This document shows positions 8,799 to 20,235 of a stretch of DNA of 34,942 nt, piece by piece. Within the stretch, counting starts at the first letter, position 1, and every line of letters starts with the position of its first letter. The notes below the pieces were generated by a model that was not told the DNA's origin, did not search any database, and worked only from the letters and a program-made list of their open reading frames with translations. Both the position numbers and the translations under genes were made by a program. This DNA comes from Gammaproteobacteria bacterium MFB021. Lineage in GTDB: Bacteria > Pseudomonadota > Gammaproteobacteria > Pseudomonadales > Halomonadaceae. The stretch is taken from positions 1 through 34,942 of the forward strand of contig JNVT01000130.1 in the NCBI GenBank assembly GCA_000737985.1, in the 5' to 3' direction.

Positions 8799-10511
8799 AT
8801 GGGTGACAGCGCGAACGCCTACGTCGAGTCCGGAGTGCCCCTGACGGGTCTCGAGGCTTTTCATTCGATCAACGACATCATCGCCGATGCCTGCCATCGC
8901 TATGCCGACAAACCGGCGTTCACCTGCATGGGCAAGACGCTGAGCTATGCCGATGTCGACCGCTTCGCCGATCGCTTCGCCGCCTGGCTGCAGAACCACA
9001 CCGACCTCGAGCCGGGTGATCGTATCGCCATCCAACTGCCCAACGTGCTGCAGTTCCCGGTGGCGGTGTTCGGCGCGCTGCGCGCCGGGCTGGTGATCGT
9101 CAATACCAACCCGCTCTACACCGAGCGCGAGATGCGCCACCAGTTCCGTGATGCCGGCGCCAAGGCGATCGTGGTGCTGGCCAACATGGCCCAGAAGCTC
9201 GAGAACGTGCTCGCCCAGACCGAGATTCGCCACGTGGTGGTGACCGAGATGGGTGACCTCCACGACTGGCCCAAACGTCCGCTGATCAACTTCGTGGTGC
9301 GCCGGGTCAAGAAGATGGTGCCCACCTACTCGTTGCCCCAGGCGGTCGATTTTCGTCGTACCCTGGCCGCTGGCGAGCGGACGGCCACCGTCGCGTCGGG
9401 GAAGGACGACGAGATCGCCGTGCTGCAGTACACCGGCGGCACCACCGGGGTGGCCAAGGGCGCGATGCTGACCCACCGCAATCTGATCGCCAACATGCTG
9501 CAGACCCAGCAACTGCTCGGCGATACTCTGGAGAACGGCTGCGAGACGATCATCGCGCCGCTGCCGTGCTATCACATCTACACCTTCACGGTGAACTGCC
9601 TGTACGCGATGACCACCGGCCAGCACAATGTGCTGATACCCAACCCGCGGGACATCGCCGGCTTCGTCAAGACCCTTTCACAGACACCGTTCAGCGTCTT
9701 CGTCGGGCTCAATACGCTGTTCAACGCCCTGTGTCAGCGTGACGACTTCAAAGCGCTCGATTTCTCGCGGCTCAAGTTCACCATCTCCGGCGGCATGGCG
9801 CTGACCCAGGCCGCGGCCAAGCGCTGGCAGGAGGTGACCGGCAACGGCATCGTCGAGGGCTACGGCTTGACCGAGACCTCGCCGATCGCTCTGGTCAATC
9901 CGCCCGATGCGCCGCAGATCGGCACTATCGGCCGCCCCGTGGCGGGCACCGAGGTACGCGTGGTCGACGACGAGGGGCGAGCGCTGCCGCCAGGGGAGAG
10001 TGGCGAGCTGTGCATCAAGGGACCGCAGGTGATGAAGGGCTACTGGAATCGCCCGGAGGATACCGCCAAGACGCTCAGCGACGATGGCTGGCTGCGTACC
10101 GGCGACATGGCGGTGGTGCAGGAGGATGGCTACGTCAAGATCGTCGACCGCAAGAAGGATATGATTCTGGTCTCGGGATTCAACGTCTATCCCAATGAGA
10201 TCGAGGAGGTGGTGGTGGGGCACCCGGACGTGCTCGAGGCCGCTGCGGTGGGCGTGCCCGACGAGGAGAGCGGCGAGGCGATCAAACTGTTCGTGGTGGC
10301 GCGCAACGAGGGGCTCGACCCCCAGGCGCTGCGCCAGTGGTGCAAGAAGGAACTGACCGGCTACAAGGTGCCCAAGTTCGTCGAACTGCGCGACGAGCTG
10401 CCCAAGAGCAATGTCGGCAAGGTGCTGCGGCGTGAGCTGCGTGACGGCGACAAGGCCGCGGATGGCTCGGTCTCGGATGGCAAGGTCTCGGGCAGCAAGG
10501 CCTCGACGTGA
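8799..10511 (+). CDS. fadD: Long-chain fatty acid-CoA ligase
   Basis: 570 residues. An AMP-forming acyl-CoA synthetase that adenylates a fatty acid with ATP and transfers it to CoA, the entry step of beta-oxidation, at the inner face of the membrane. Motifs in order: the P-loop-like YTGGTTGVAKG (211-221), YGLTETSP (about 355-362), a conserved DGWLRTGD block, RKKDMILVSGFNVYPNEIE near 451, and the C-terminal catalytic Lys541 in NVGKVLRREL. After the domain ends there is a Ser/Gly/Asp/Lys-rich tail with a small repeat (DGSVSDGKVSGSKAST). The ATG at 8799 follows AAGGAG (8788-8793). Hydrophobic, fatty-acid-type motifs and the fadD-hrpA neighbourhood, also seen in Pseudomonas, favour a long-chain substrate. 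Confidence 0.93.
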   Translation: MGDSANAYVESGVPLTGLEAFHSINDIIADACHRYADKPAFTCMGKTLSYADVDRFADRFAAWLQNHTDLEPGDRIAIQLPNVLQFPVAVFGALRAGLVIVNTNPLYTEREMRHQFRDAGAKAIVVLANMAQKLENVLAQTEIRHVVVTEMGDLHDWPKRPLINFVVRRVKKMVPTYSLPQAVDFRRTLAAGERTATVASGKDDEIAVLQYTGGTTGVAKGAMLTHRNLIANMLQTQQLLGDTLENGCETIIAPLPCYHIYTFTVNCLYAMTTGQHNVLIPNPRDIAGFVKTLSQTPFSVFVGLNTLFNALCQRDDFKALDFSRLKFTISGGMALTQAAAKRWQEVTGNGIVEGYGLTETSPIALVNPPDAPQIGTIGRPVAGTEVRVVDDEGRALPPGESGELCIKGPQVMKGYWNRPEDTAKTLSDDGWLRTGDMAVVQEDGYVKIVDRKKDMILVSGFNVYPNEIEEVVVGHPDVLEAAAVGVPDEESGEAIKLFVVARNEGLDPQALRQWCKKELTGYKVPKFVELRDELPKSNVGKVLRRELRDGDKAADGSVSDGKVSGSKAST

Positions 10512-10593
10512 GTTAGCACGCTTTCGGCGCTACAATGGTGGGTTCGCCGTGGTCTCCCGGCGACTTCACCGGACTGTCGATGTCGAGGATCTC

Positions 10594-14583
<3,990 letters not shown>

Positions 14584-14684
14584 GGCCGCTGCATCCCGGC
14601 ACTCGCCTCCGGCGTATCATGGGTTGCAGAGGTTTGCACGGGGCGCAGGGGCTGGACAGCGCTGGCCGCACCGTATCGCAGGGC

Positions 14685-14762
14685 GCGCGGCGTTCGCCGC
14701 GCCATCGAGAAGGGACTGCGGCCTTCGCCGCACTATCGAGAGGGACTGCGGCCTTCGCCGCA
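14685..14762 (+). repeat. Three tandem hairpins, REP-like, upstream of fabH2
   Basis: Three stem-loops stand in a row. The first is GCGCGGC-GTTC-GCCGCGC (14685-14702). The next two are identical, TGCGGC-CTTC-GCCGCA (14717-14732 and 14747-14762). The last two lie in an exact 30-bp direct repeat whose shared core starts AGGGACTGCGGCC (14711 and 14741). All have four-base TTC-containing loops. The GGGAC preceding each stem recalls the short conserved head of REP elements. The last arm ends 13 bases before the fabH2 start codon and abuts its ribosome site. Confidence 0.65.
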
Positions 14763-14775
14763 TAAGGAGCGAGTC

Positions 14776-15900
14776 ATGACGCAAGCCGTCATCACGGCGA
14801 CGGGCCTGTTCACGCCGCCGGAGGCGATCGACAACGCGGCGCTGGTCGCCAGTTTCAACACCTGGGTGGACGCCGAGAACGCCCGCCATGCCGAGGCCAT
14901 TGCCTGCGGCGAGCGCGAGCCGCTGGCTCACTCCAGCGAAGCCTTCATCCTCAAGGCGTCGGGCATCGAGAGCCGCTACGTCATGGAAGCCAGCGGTATC
15001 CTCGACCCCGCGCGGATGCGCCCGCGGATCGAAGAGCGTGATAATTCTGCGCTCTCGCTGCAGGCTGAGATGGGCCTCGCGGCGGCACGCCAGGCGCTCG
15101 AGCAGGCGGCCATCCGCGCCGACCAGCTCGATCTGATCATCGTCGCCTGTTCCAACCTGCAGCGGCCGTATCCGGCGGTGGCGGTCGAGCTGCAGGCGGC
15201 ACTGGGTGCCGGCGGCTATGCCTTCGACATGAACGTGGCCTGCTCCAGTGCCACCTTCGCCATCGACATGGCGACCAATGCCATTCGCGCCGGGAGTCTC
15301 GAGCGAGTGCTGGTGGTCAACCCCGAGATCTGCTCGGCGCATCTGGATTTCCGTGATCGCGATAGCCACTTCATCTTTGGCGACGCCTGCACCGCGGTGG
15401 TTCTGGAGGCGGATCATCTGGCCCGCGAGCGCGAGCACTTCACCGTTCTCGGCACGCGCCTGACCACGCGCTTCTCCAACGCCATCCGCAATAACTTCGG
15501 CTTCCTCAACCGGCTCGCCGACAGCCGTGCCGATGACAAGCTGTTCGTGCAGGAGGGGCGCAAGGTGTTCAAGGAGGTCTGCCCGCTGGTGGCGGAGCTG
15601 ATCCTCGAGCATCTGGAGAGCCAGTCGCTGACCGGCGAATCGGTCACCCGGCTGTGGCTACACCAGGCCAACCGTCACATGAACGATCTGATCGCGCGGC
15701 GCGTGCTGGGGCGCGAGGCGAGCGAGCACGAGGCGCCGATCATCTTGGACCGCTATGCCAATACCAGCTCGGCCGGCTCGATCATTGCCCTGCATCTGCA
15801 TCGCGACGATCTCGAGGAGGGCGATGTGGGGGTGGTGTGTTCGTTCGGCGCGGGCTACAGTGCGGGCAGTGTCATATTGCGTAAAGGGAATGCGTGTTGA
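14776..15900 (+). CDS. Beta-ketoacyl-ACP synthase III, FabH2 type
   Basis: 374 residues, longer than housekeeping FabH (about 317-330) and close to the Pseudomonas FabH2 type. The thiolase-fold condensing triad is present: Cys156 in NVACSSATF, His296 in LHQANRHMND, and Asn329 in RYANTSSAGS. An N-terminal insertion (about residues 25-75, VDAENARHAEAIACGERE and neighbours) sets it apart from primary FabH. In Pseudomonas the related enzyme condenses medium-chain acyl-CoA from beta-oxidation with malonyl-ACP, a shunt from degradation to synthesis; the same substrate here is inference, supported by nearby fadD. AAGGAG at 14764-14769 precedes the ATG. The stop overlaps the mlaA start (TGATG). Confidence 0.85.
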   Translation: MTQAVITATGLFTPPEAIDNAALVASFNTWVDAENARHAEAIACGEREPLAHSSEAFILKASGIESRYVMEASGILDPARMRPRIEERDNSALSLQAEMGLAAARQALEQAAIRADQLDLIIVACSNLQRPYPAVAVELQAALGAGGYAFDMNVACSSATFAIDMATNAIRAGSLERVLVVNPEICSAHLDFRDRDSHFIFGDACTAVVLEADHLAREREHFTVLGTRLTTRFSNAIRNNFGFLNRLADSRADDKLFVQEGRKVFKEVCPLVAELILEHLESQSLTGESVTRLWLHQANRHMNDLIARRVLGREASEHEAPIILDRYANTSSAGSIIALHLHRDDLEEGDVGVVCSFGAGYSAGSVILRKGNAC

Positions 15901-16646
15901 TGAAATCGATCCATTGGCTGAGCGGCGCCGCCGTCGCTTTGGCGCTAGGGGGCTGTGCCTCCAGCGGTGAGAACAGCAACCCACAGGATCCGTGGGAAGG
16001 GTTCAACCGCGGCGTCTATCAGTTCAACGACACGCTCGATCGCTATGCGCTCAAGCCGGTCGCCCAGGGCTACAAGGCGGTCACGCCCGAACCCGTGCGT
16101 GACGGTGTCGGCAACTTCTTCTCCAACCTCGGCGAGATCCGCACTGCGTTCAACAGCGTGCTGCAGTGGGAGTGGGGCAATGCCGGGACGGCCTCGGGCC
16201 GCTTCGTCATCAACACCATCCTGGGGGTCGGCGGCCTGCTCGATCCGGCCACGCGCATGGGGCTCGACGAGAACGAGGAGGACTTCGGTCAGACCTTGGC
16301 GGTGTGGGGCGTCGATTCCGGCCCCTACCTGGTGCTGCCGGTGCTCGGTCCGAGCACGGTGCGTGATACCAGCGGCCTGCCGCTCGATATGTACACCTAT
16401 CCGGTGACCTATGTCGAAGATGACAAGACACGCTACGGTCTGACCTTCCTGCGCTACGTCGATCTGCGCGCGAGTCTGCTCGACCAGGAGTCGCTGATCC
16501 AGGGCGATCGCTACAGCTTCATCCGCGATGCCTACCTGCAGCGGCGTCAGTTCCTGATCAGTAACGGCAAGGCGGGCAAGGATCCGTTCGCCAGTGGCGA
16601 CTTCGGCAACGATTTCCACTACAGCGAAGACGACTTCGCCGAGTGA
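15900..16646 (+). CDS. mlaA: Phospholipid-binding lipoprotein MlaA (VacJ)
   Basis: 248 residues. An outer-membrane lipoprotein of the Mla pathway, which removes misplaced phospholipid from the outer leaflet and hands it to MlaC. The signal has a lipobox LGGC with lipidated Cys19; the next residues (Ala-Ser, not Asp) fit outer-membrane sorting. Family blocks are visible: DPWEGFNRGVYQFNDTLD, FFSNLGEIRTAFNSVLQ, RFVINTILGVGGLLDPAT, DFGQTLAVWGVDSGPYLVLPVLGPS. The ATG at 15900 overlaps the fabH2 stop; a GTG at 15894 nearer the AAAGGGA ribosome site is an alternative. The mlaFEDCB genes are not in the window. The protein ends in an acidic tail. Confidence 0.95.
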   Translation: MKSIHWLSGAAVALALGGCASSGENSNPQDPWEGFNRGVYQFNDTLDRYALKPVAQGYKAVTPEPVRDGVGNFFSNLGEIRTAFNSVLQWEWGNAGTASGRFVINTILGVGGLLDPATRMGLDENEEDFGQTLAVWGVDSGPYLVLPVLGPSTVRDTSGLPLDMYTYPVTYVEDDKTRYGLTFLRYVDLRASLLDQESLIQGDRYSFIRDAYLQRRQFLISNGKAGKDPFASGDFGNDFHYSEDDFAE

Positions 16647-16650
16647 CCCC

Positions 16651-17799
16651 GTGTCCAAAACGCTGAGCGATGAGCCCGTGATCGGCGTGATCGATCTGCC
16701 GGGGCGGGAGCGCGAGATGCTGGTGGGCGAGATCGCTCGCCTGGACGCGCGCGTGGTGGCGGCGCACTCCTTGGCGGCGCTGCCGGTAGCCTGCGATCTG
16801 GTCGTGGCGCACGTGCGTGCGGTCTCGCACGATGGCTGGCAGTCCCTGAGCCAGGGGCAGCCGACCATCGTGGTCAGTGAAAGTCGCCGCGACGGTGATC
16901 TGCACAAGGCGATGGACGCCGGGCTGATCGACTATCTGGTCGAGCCGCTGGCGCATGCCGATATCCTGCGCCGACTGGTGTGTCGCGCGCTCGATCTCGA
17001 CCGTCTGGCCCGCGCACACGACGAGAGCCGTGCTGAGCTGCAGTCGCTCAACGACCGTCTCGAGCGGCACCTGGAGGTCCTGCGCGAGGACCAGCGCGCC
17101 GGCGGACACGTGCAGCGCAAGCTGCTGCCGCCGCCGGGGGTGACCCATCGCGGCGTGCGCTGCGATTACTGGTTCGCGCCCTCGCTCTATCTCTCCGGGG
17201 ACTTTCTCGACTTCCAACGCTGCGACGAGCGCTACAGCTTCTTCTATTTTGCCGATGTCGCCGGCCACGGTGCCTCCTCGGCGTTTGTCACTGTCCTGCT
17301 GAAATATCTCTGCAACCGCTGGCTGTCGCAGTGGCGCACACTGCTGCCGGAGGCGTTTCCCTCGCGCTGGCTGGGCGAGCTCAATCGCGAGCTGCTGGAG
17401 ACCGGTATCGGCAAGCACGCCACGATCTTTGCCGGGGTACTGGACCATGAGCGCCATTTTCTGCACTATGCGCTCGGCGCTCAGTTGCCCATGCCGATCC
17501 TCGTCAGCGACGAGGGGGCGAGCTACCTGGGCGGAGAAGGGCCGCCGGTGGGGTTGTTTCCGGATGTCGAGTACCCCATCTATGGCTGTCCGCTACCTGA
17601 GCGATTCCAGCTCTGGTTCTGTTCCGACGGCGTGCTCGAATGCCTGCCGGCGGCTTCACTGGATGCGCGGCTCAAGGAACTCGAGCGTCGCGTGACACGT
17701 TGTACCCGCGTCGACGATCTGAAGGATGGATTGGCGCTGGGAGATCAACTGCCGGATGATCTCAGCATGATGACACTGAGTGGTTTCGAGCATGATTGA
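16651..17799 (+). CDS. rssB: RssB-like PP2C/SpoIIE phosphatase with degenerate receiver
   Basis: 382 residues from GTG 16651, only four bases after the mlaA stop. Residues 9-112 have a response-regulator pattern, but key residues are lost: the phospho-acceptor position is His54 (CDLVVAHVRA), the conserved Lys is Glu98 (DYLVEPL), and one of the acidic pair is Leu (VIDLPG). A helical linker (about 115-150) leads to a SpoIIE-type phosphatase domain. There the metal ligands look intact: D184 and D187 in SGDFLDF, D202 in FADVAGHGASSAF, SDGVLE, and D369-D370 in PDDLSMM. The next gene encodes a STAS protein, its likely substrate. The name follows the mlaA-rssB-rssC arrangement of Pseudomonas; whether it delivers RpoS to ClpXP as E. 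coli RssB does cannot be judged here. Confidence 0.8.
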   Translation: MSKTLSDEPVIGVIDLPGREREMLVGEIARLDARVVAAHSLAALPVACDLVVAHVRAVSHDGWQSLSQGQPTIVVSESRRDGDLHKAMDAGLIDYLVEPLAHADILRRLVCRALDLDRLARAHDESRAELQSLNDRLERHLEVLREDQRAGGHVQRKLLPPPGVTHRGVRCDYWFAPSLYLSGDFLDFQRCDERYSFFYFADVAGHGASSAFVTVLLKYLCNRWLSQWRTLLPEAFPSRWLGELNRELLETGIGKHATIFAGVLDHERHFLHYALGAQLPMPILVSDEGASYLGGEGPPVGLFPDVEYPIYGCPLPERFQLWFCSDGVLECLPAASLDARLKELERRVTRCTRVDDLKDGLALGDQLPDDLSMMTLSGFEHD

Positions 17800-18295
17800 A
17801 GGGCGAATCAAGGCGGCCTTCGACTCTGGCGTATTCGTGCTCAAGCTCTGCGGCGATGTCCGCCTGACGCTGTGTGCGACGCTCGACGCGGAGGCCCAGC
17901 GGCTGGCCGATCTGCCGGGCCTGCGGGCGGTCATGGTCGATCTGCGCGAAGCGACCAACGTTGACTCCACGGCGCTGGGCTTTCTGGCCAAGGTGGCGCT
18001 GGCGGTGCGTGGGCGGCTGGAGCAGCCGCCCACGATCGTGGCCGAGCATCCGGACGTGCGGCGCATGCTGGACGTGATGGGGTTCGCGCGCTATTTCACG
18101 CTGGTGGAGGCGCCACTCACCGAGCCGGCCGAGCTTGCCGAGCTGCCCCACGTCGAGGCCGATGAGAAGGCGATTCAGCAGCGCATTCTCGAGGCTCATC
18201 GTATCCTCATGCATATGAGCGAGCACAATCGGCACGAGTTCCAGCCGCTGATCGAGCTGCTCGAGTCTCAGCACGCCAAGGCCTCCCCGCACTGA
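17792..18295 (+). CDS. rssC: STAS-domain anti-sigma factor antagonist (RssC-like)
   Basis: 167 residues. Residues 1-105 form a STAS domain like SpoIIAA: VFVLKLCGDVRLTLCATLDAE, then VDLREATNVDSTALGFLAK, where Ser59 (or Thr60) after Asp58 is the expected phosphorylation site. A charged helical tail of about 60 residues follows. The ATG overlaps the end of the phosphatase gene by eight bases. In partner switching, the SpoIIE-type phosphatase dephosphorylates such a protein, which then sequesters an anti-sigma kinase. No HATPase-type anti-sigma kinase is encoded in the window, so that partner would have to lie elsewhere. A GTG at 17780 would add four residues. Confidence 0.85.
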   Translation: MIEGRIKAAFDSGVFVLKLCGDVRLTLCATLDAEAQRLADLPGLRAVMVDLREATNVDSTALGFLAKVALAVRGRLEQPPTIVAEHPDVRRMLDVMGFARYFTLVEAPLTEPAELAELPHVEADEKAIQQRILEAHRILMHMSEHNRHEFQPLIELLESQHAKASPH

Positions 18296-18574
18296 CTCTC
18301 GGTGAGTCTGCGACCGGGGGCGTGTCTGCCACGCGTGTCAGGGCCGGTGTCACCTGCCGGAAATTGCGTTACCTGCGCCTGTCCCTCCGCGCGAGCGTCA
18401 TCGCGCGCGCGTGATCATCGGCCCCGGCGCTGACCGCCGTCGTCTCCAAGTGTCTGTATCCTGCGTGCCAGCGGTATTGCTGGCCGCTTGTCGTGTGACG
18501 CCGCGGACGCCCGCGATCAGGTATCTCTCATCCGCTCGCAGCGAGGAGGAAGTTGTGTTGTCGAGGAGTCTAGC
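18296..18574. other. Gap between rssC and the MFS gene
   Basis: A 279-bp stretch with no convincing gene, strong terminator or promoter. A frame open from 18488 runs into the transporter but lacks family similarity before 18575. Confidence 0.5.
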
Positions 18575-19780
18575 GTGAGGCCGCTGAGTGCGCGTCGTCT
18601 GGCACTGCTGGTGGCTGCCAATACCGCCCTGGCGCCGCTGGCGATCGATGCCTATCTACCCGCGATGCCGGCACTGGCGGCTTCCATCGGTGCCAGCGTG
18701 CACCATACCGAGCTGTCGCTGAGCATATTCCTGCTCGGTTTTGCCCTGGGGCAGCTGGTATGCGGACCGCTCTCCGATCGGTTCGGCCGCAAGCCGGTGC
18801 TGATGACGGGGCTGGCCGTTTTCCTGCTCGCCAGTCTGGCGCTGACACAGGTCGGCTCACTGGCCACGCTGTGGGGCTGGCGCTTCGTCCAGGCGCTCGG
18901 CGGTGGCGCCTGCGTGGTCAACTCCGCGGCGATCGTGCGTGACCGCTTCAGCGGGCGCGAGGCGGCCAAGGTGATGTCGACCATGGTGATGATCCTGATG
19001 ATGGCGCCGCTGGTGGCGCCCGCCCTGGGCAGCGCGCTGCTGCACCTGGCCGACTGGTGGCTGATCTTTCTGTTTCTGGCGCTCTACGCGGTCTTCGTGC
19101 TGGGGCTGCTGGGGCGCCTGCTGCCCGAGACTCATGGGCGCGACCCCGATGCGCCCTCGATGGGGCAGATCCTGGGAAACTATCGCAGCGTGCTGCGTCA
19201 TCGAGAAGCGATGGGCTATATCGGGGCGGTATCGATGTCGTTCGCCGGCATGTTCGCCTTCATCACCGGCTCGCCCTATCTCTACATGGAGCATTACGGC
19301 CTCTCGACCACGCTCTATCCTTTCGTGTTCGGTGCCAACATCCTGATCATGGCCTCCTCCAGCCGGCTCAACATCCGCCTGCTCAAGCGCCGCACGCCGC
19401 AGCAGAACCTGCTGCTGGGGCTCGGCGTGCAGCTGAGTGCAGGGGTCGGTCTGGTCGCGCTGGTCGCCTCGGGGCTGGATTCGATCTACAGCGTGGCGCC
19501 GCTGATGGTGGTCTTCGTCGGCATGCAAGGGCTGATCAGCCCCAACGCCATGTCATCCATGCTCGATCACTTCCCGCGCATGAGTGCCACCGCGACGGCA
19601 CTGCAGGGTTGTCTGCAGTTCACCTGTGGGGCGGTTGCGGGGGCGCTGGTCGGTGCCTTCGAGCTGGCCAGCGCCTGGCCCACGGTGTTGACCATGCTGG
19701 GGGCGACCCTGCTGGGTAATATCGGTGTCCGCATGCTGTCGGGCTCGGCACTCAAGCCCGCCTCGACACCCTCCGCATGA
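18575..19780 (+). CDS. Bcr/CflA family multidrug efflux MFS transporter
   Basis: 401 residues, about 12 membrane segments, typical length for Bcr/CflA drug:proton antiporters of the inner membrane. The N-terminal signature ALAPLAIDAYLPAMPALAASIGAS is characteristic of this subfamily, and MFS motif A reads GPLSDRFGRKPVL (64-76). A conserved RFVQALGGGACVVNSAAIVRDRF block follows in the next cytoplasmic half. GTG at 18575 is chosen because GAGGAG lies at 18563-18568, the right distance upstream, and translation from it begins with the family N-terminus. The substrate (bicyclomycin, chloramphenicol, sulfonamides or other) cannot be inferred. It stands alone, between rssC and the pst region. Confidence 0.88.
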   Translation: MRPLSARRLALLVAANTALAPLAIDAYLPAMPALAASIGASVHHTELSLSIFLLGFALGQLVCGPLSDRFGRKPVLMTGLAVFLLASLALTQVGSLATLWGWRFVQALGGGACVVNSAAIVRDRFSGREAAKVMSTMVMILMMAPLVAPALGSALLHLADWWLIFLFLALYAVFVLGLLGRLLPETHGRDPDAPSMGQILGNYRSVLRHREAMGYIGAVSMSFAGMFAFITGSPYLYMEHYGLSTTLYPFVFGANILIMASSSRLNIRLLKRRTPQQNLLLGLGVQLSAGVGLVALVASGLDSIYSVAPLMVVFVGMQGLISPNAMSSMLDHFPRMSATATALQGCLQFTCGAVAGALVGAFELASAWPTVLTMLGATLLGNIGVRMLSGSALKPASTPSA

Positions 19781-19945
19781 CAGTCGGGCGGCGCAGCGCC
19801 GGCCGCCATCGGCGCCCACGCTGAAGCCATCATCGTCCTTCTTCACTCCCTGCCTCAGGTGCGTTCGGCTGTGCTCTCGCAGCCGACCTTACTCACCGTC
19901 AGTGCTGTTTACTCAATGCGTGCAAGCGGTTACGCGCCTTGACCC

Positions 19946-19963
19946 TTGTCATCCTGTTGTCAT
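19946..19963 (+). promoter_or_regulatory. Distal Pho box
   Basis: TTGTCATCCTGTTGTCAT: two TTGTCAT heptamers whose starts are exactly 11 bp apart, the spacing at which PhoB dimers bind. It lies 290 bp upstream of pstS and 177 bp from the proximal box. It could serve an upstream promoter or increase PhoB occupancy. Confidence 0.65.
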
Positions 19964-20122
19964 CTTGGCTTGGCAGTGTGGGTGCCGCGAAGGTTGCGGC
20001 CGGTAGTCGAGGCCGCTCTCGAGATCACCGGCGATCGCCAGCGAGCTGCGGTCGTGCGGTGGTTTTTCATACACCTGACACACCCAATTCGTCGAATGTC
20101 ACTTTTCAAGACGATGACAAGG

Positions 20123-20140
20123 CTGTCATAAAAGTGTCAC
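20123..20140 (+). promoter_or_regulatory. Proximal Pho box of pstS
   Basis: CTGTCATAAAAGTGTCAC is close to the consensus CTGTCATAWAWCTGTCAY (one mismatch). A weaker third half-site, CTGACGT, begins 11 bp further on at 20145. In Pho promoters the box replaces the -35 element, so transcription of pstS should start near 20163 when phosphate is scarce and PhoB is phosphorylated. Confidence 0.88.
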
Positions 20141-20235
20141 GCGTCTGACGTAACGTGGCGTTCTGAGAGTGCAGGCAACCTTCGCAACGTCGTTATCGCA
20201 CACGCATCCATCCAAGGTGGAAACAGGATATCGCT

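Larger units (their letters stand above)
19781..20235. other. 455-bp intergenic region before pstS
   Basis: No supported gene. The left part has only GC-rich imperfect repeats after the transporter stop. The right part holds two Pho boxes described separately, with TAACGT at 20151 as a weak -10 box ten bases after the proximal box. Confidence 0.6.

Noticed and set aside
14685-14762. CRISPR-like array
   Set aside because: Period of 30 bp leaves no spacer of normal size, the copies are only two to three, and no cas gene is present.
18488-18574. N-terminal extension of the Bcr/CflA transporter
   Set aside because: Lacks the family N-terminus; a ribosome site and GTG at 18575 fit better.
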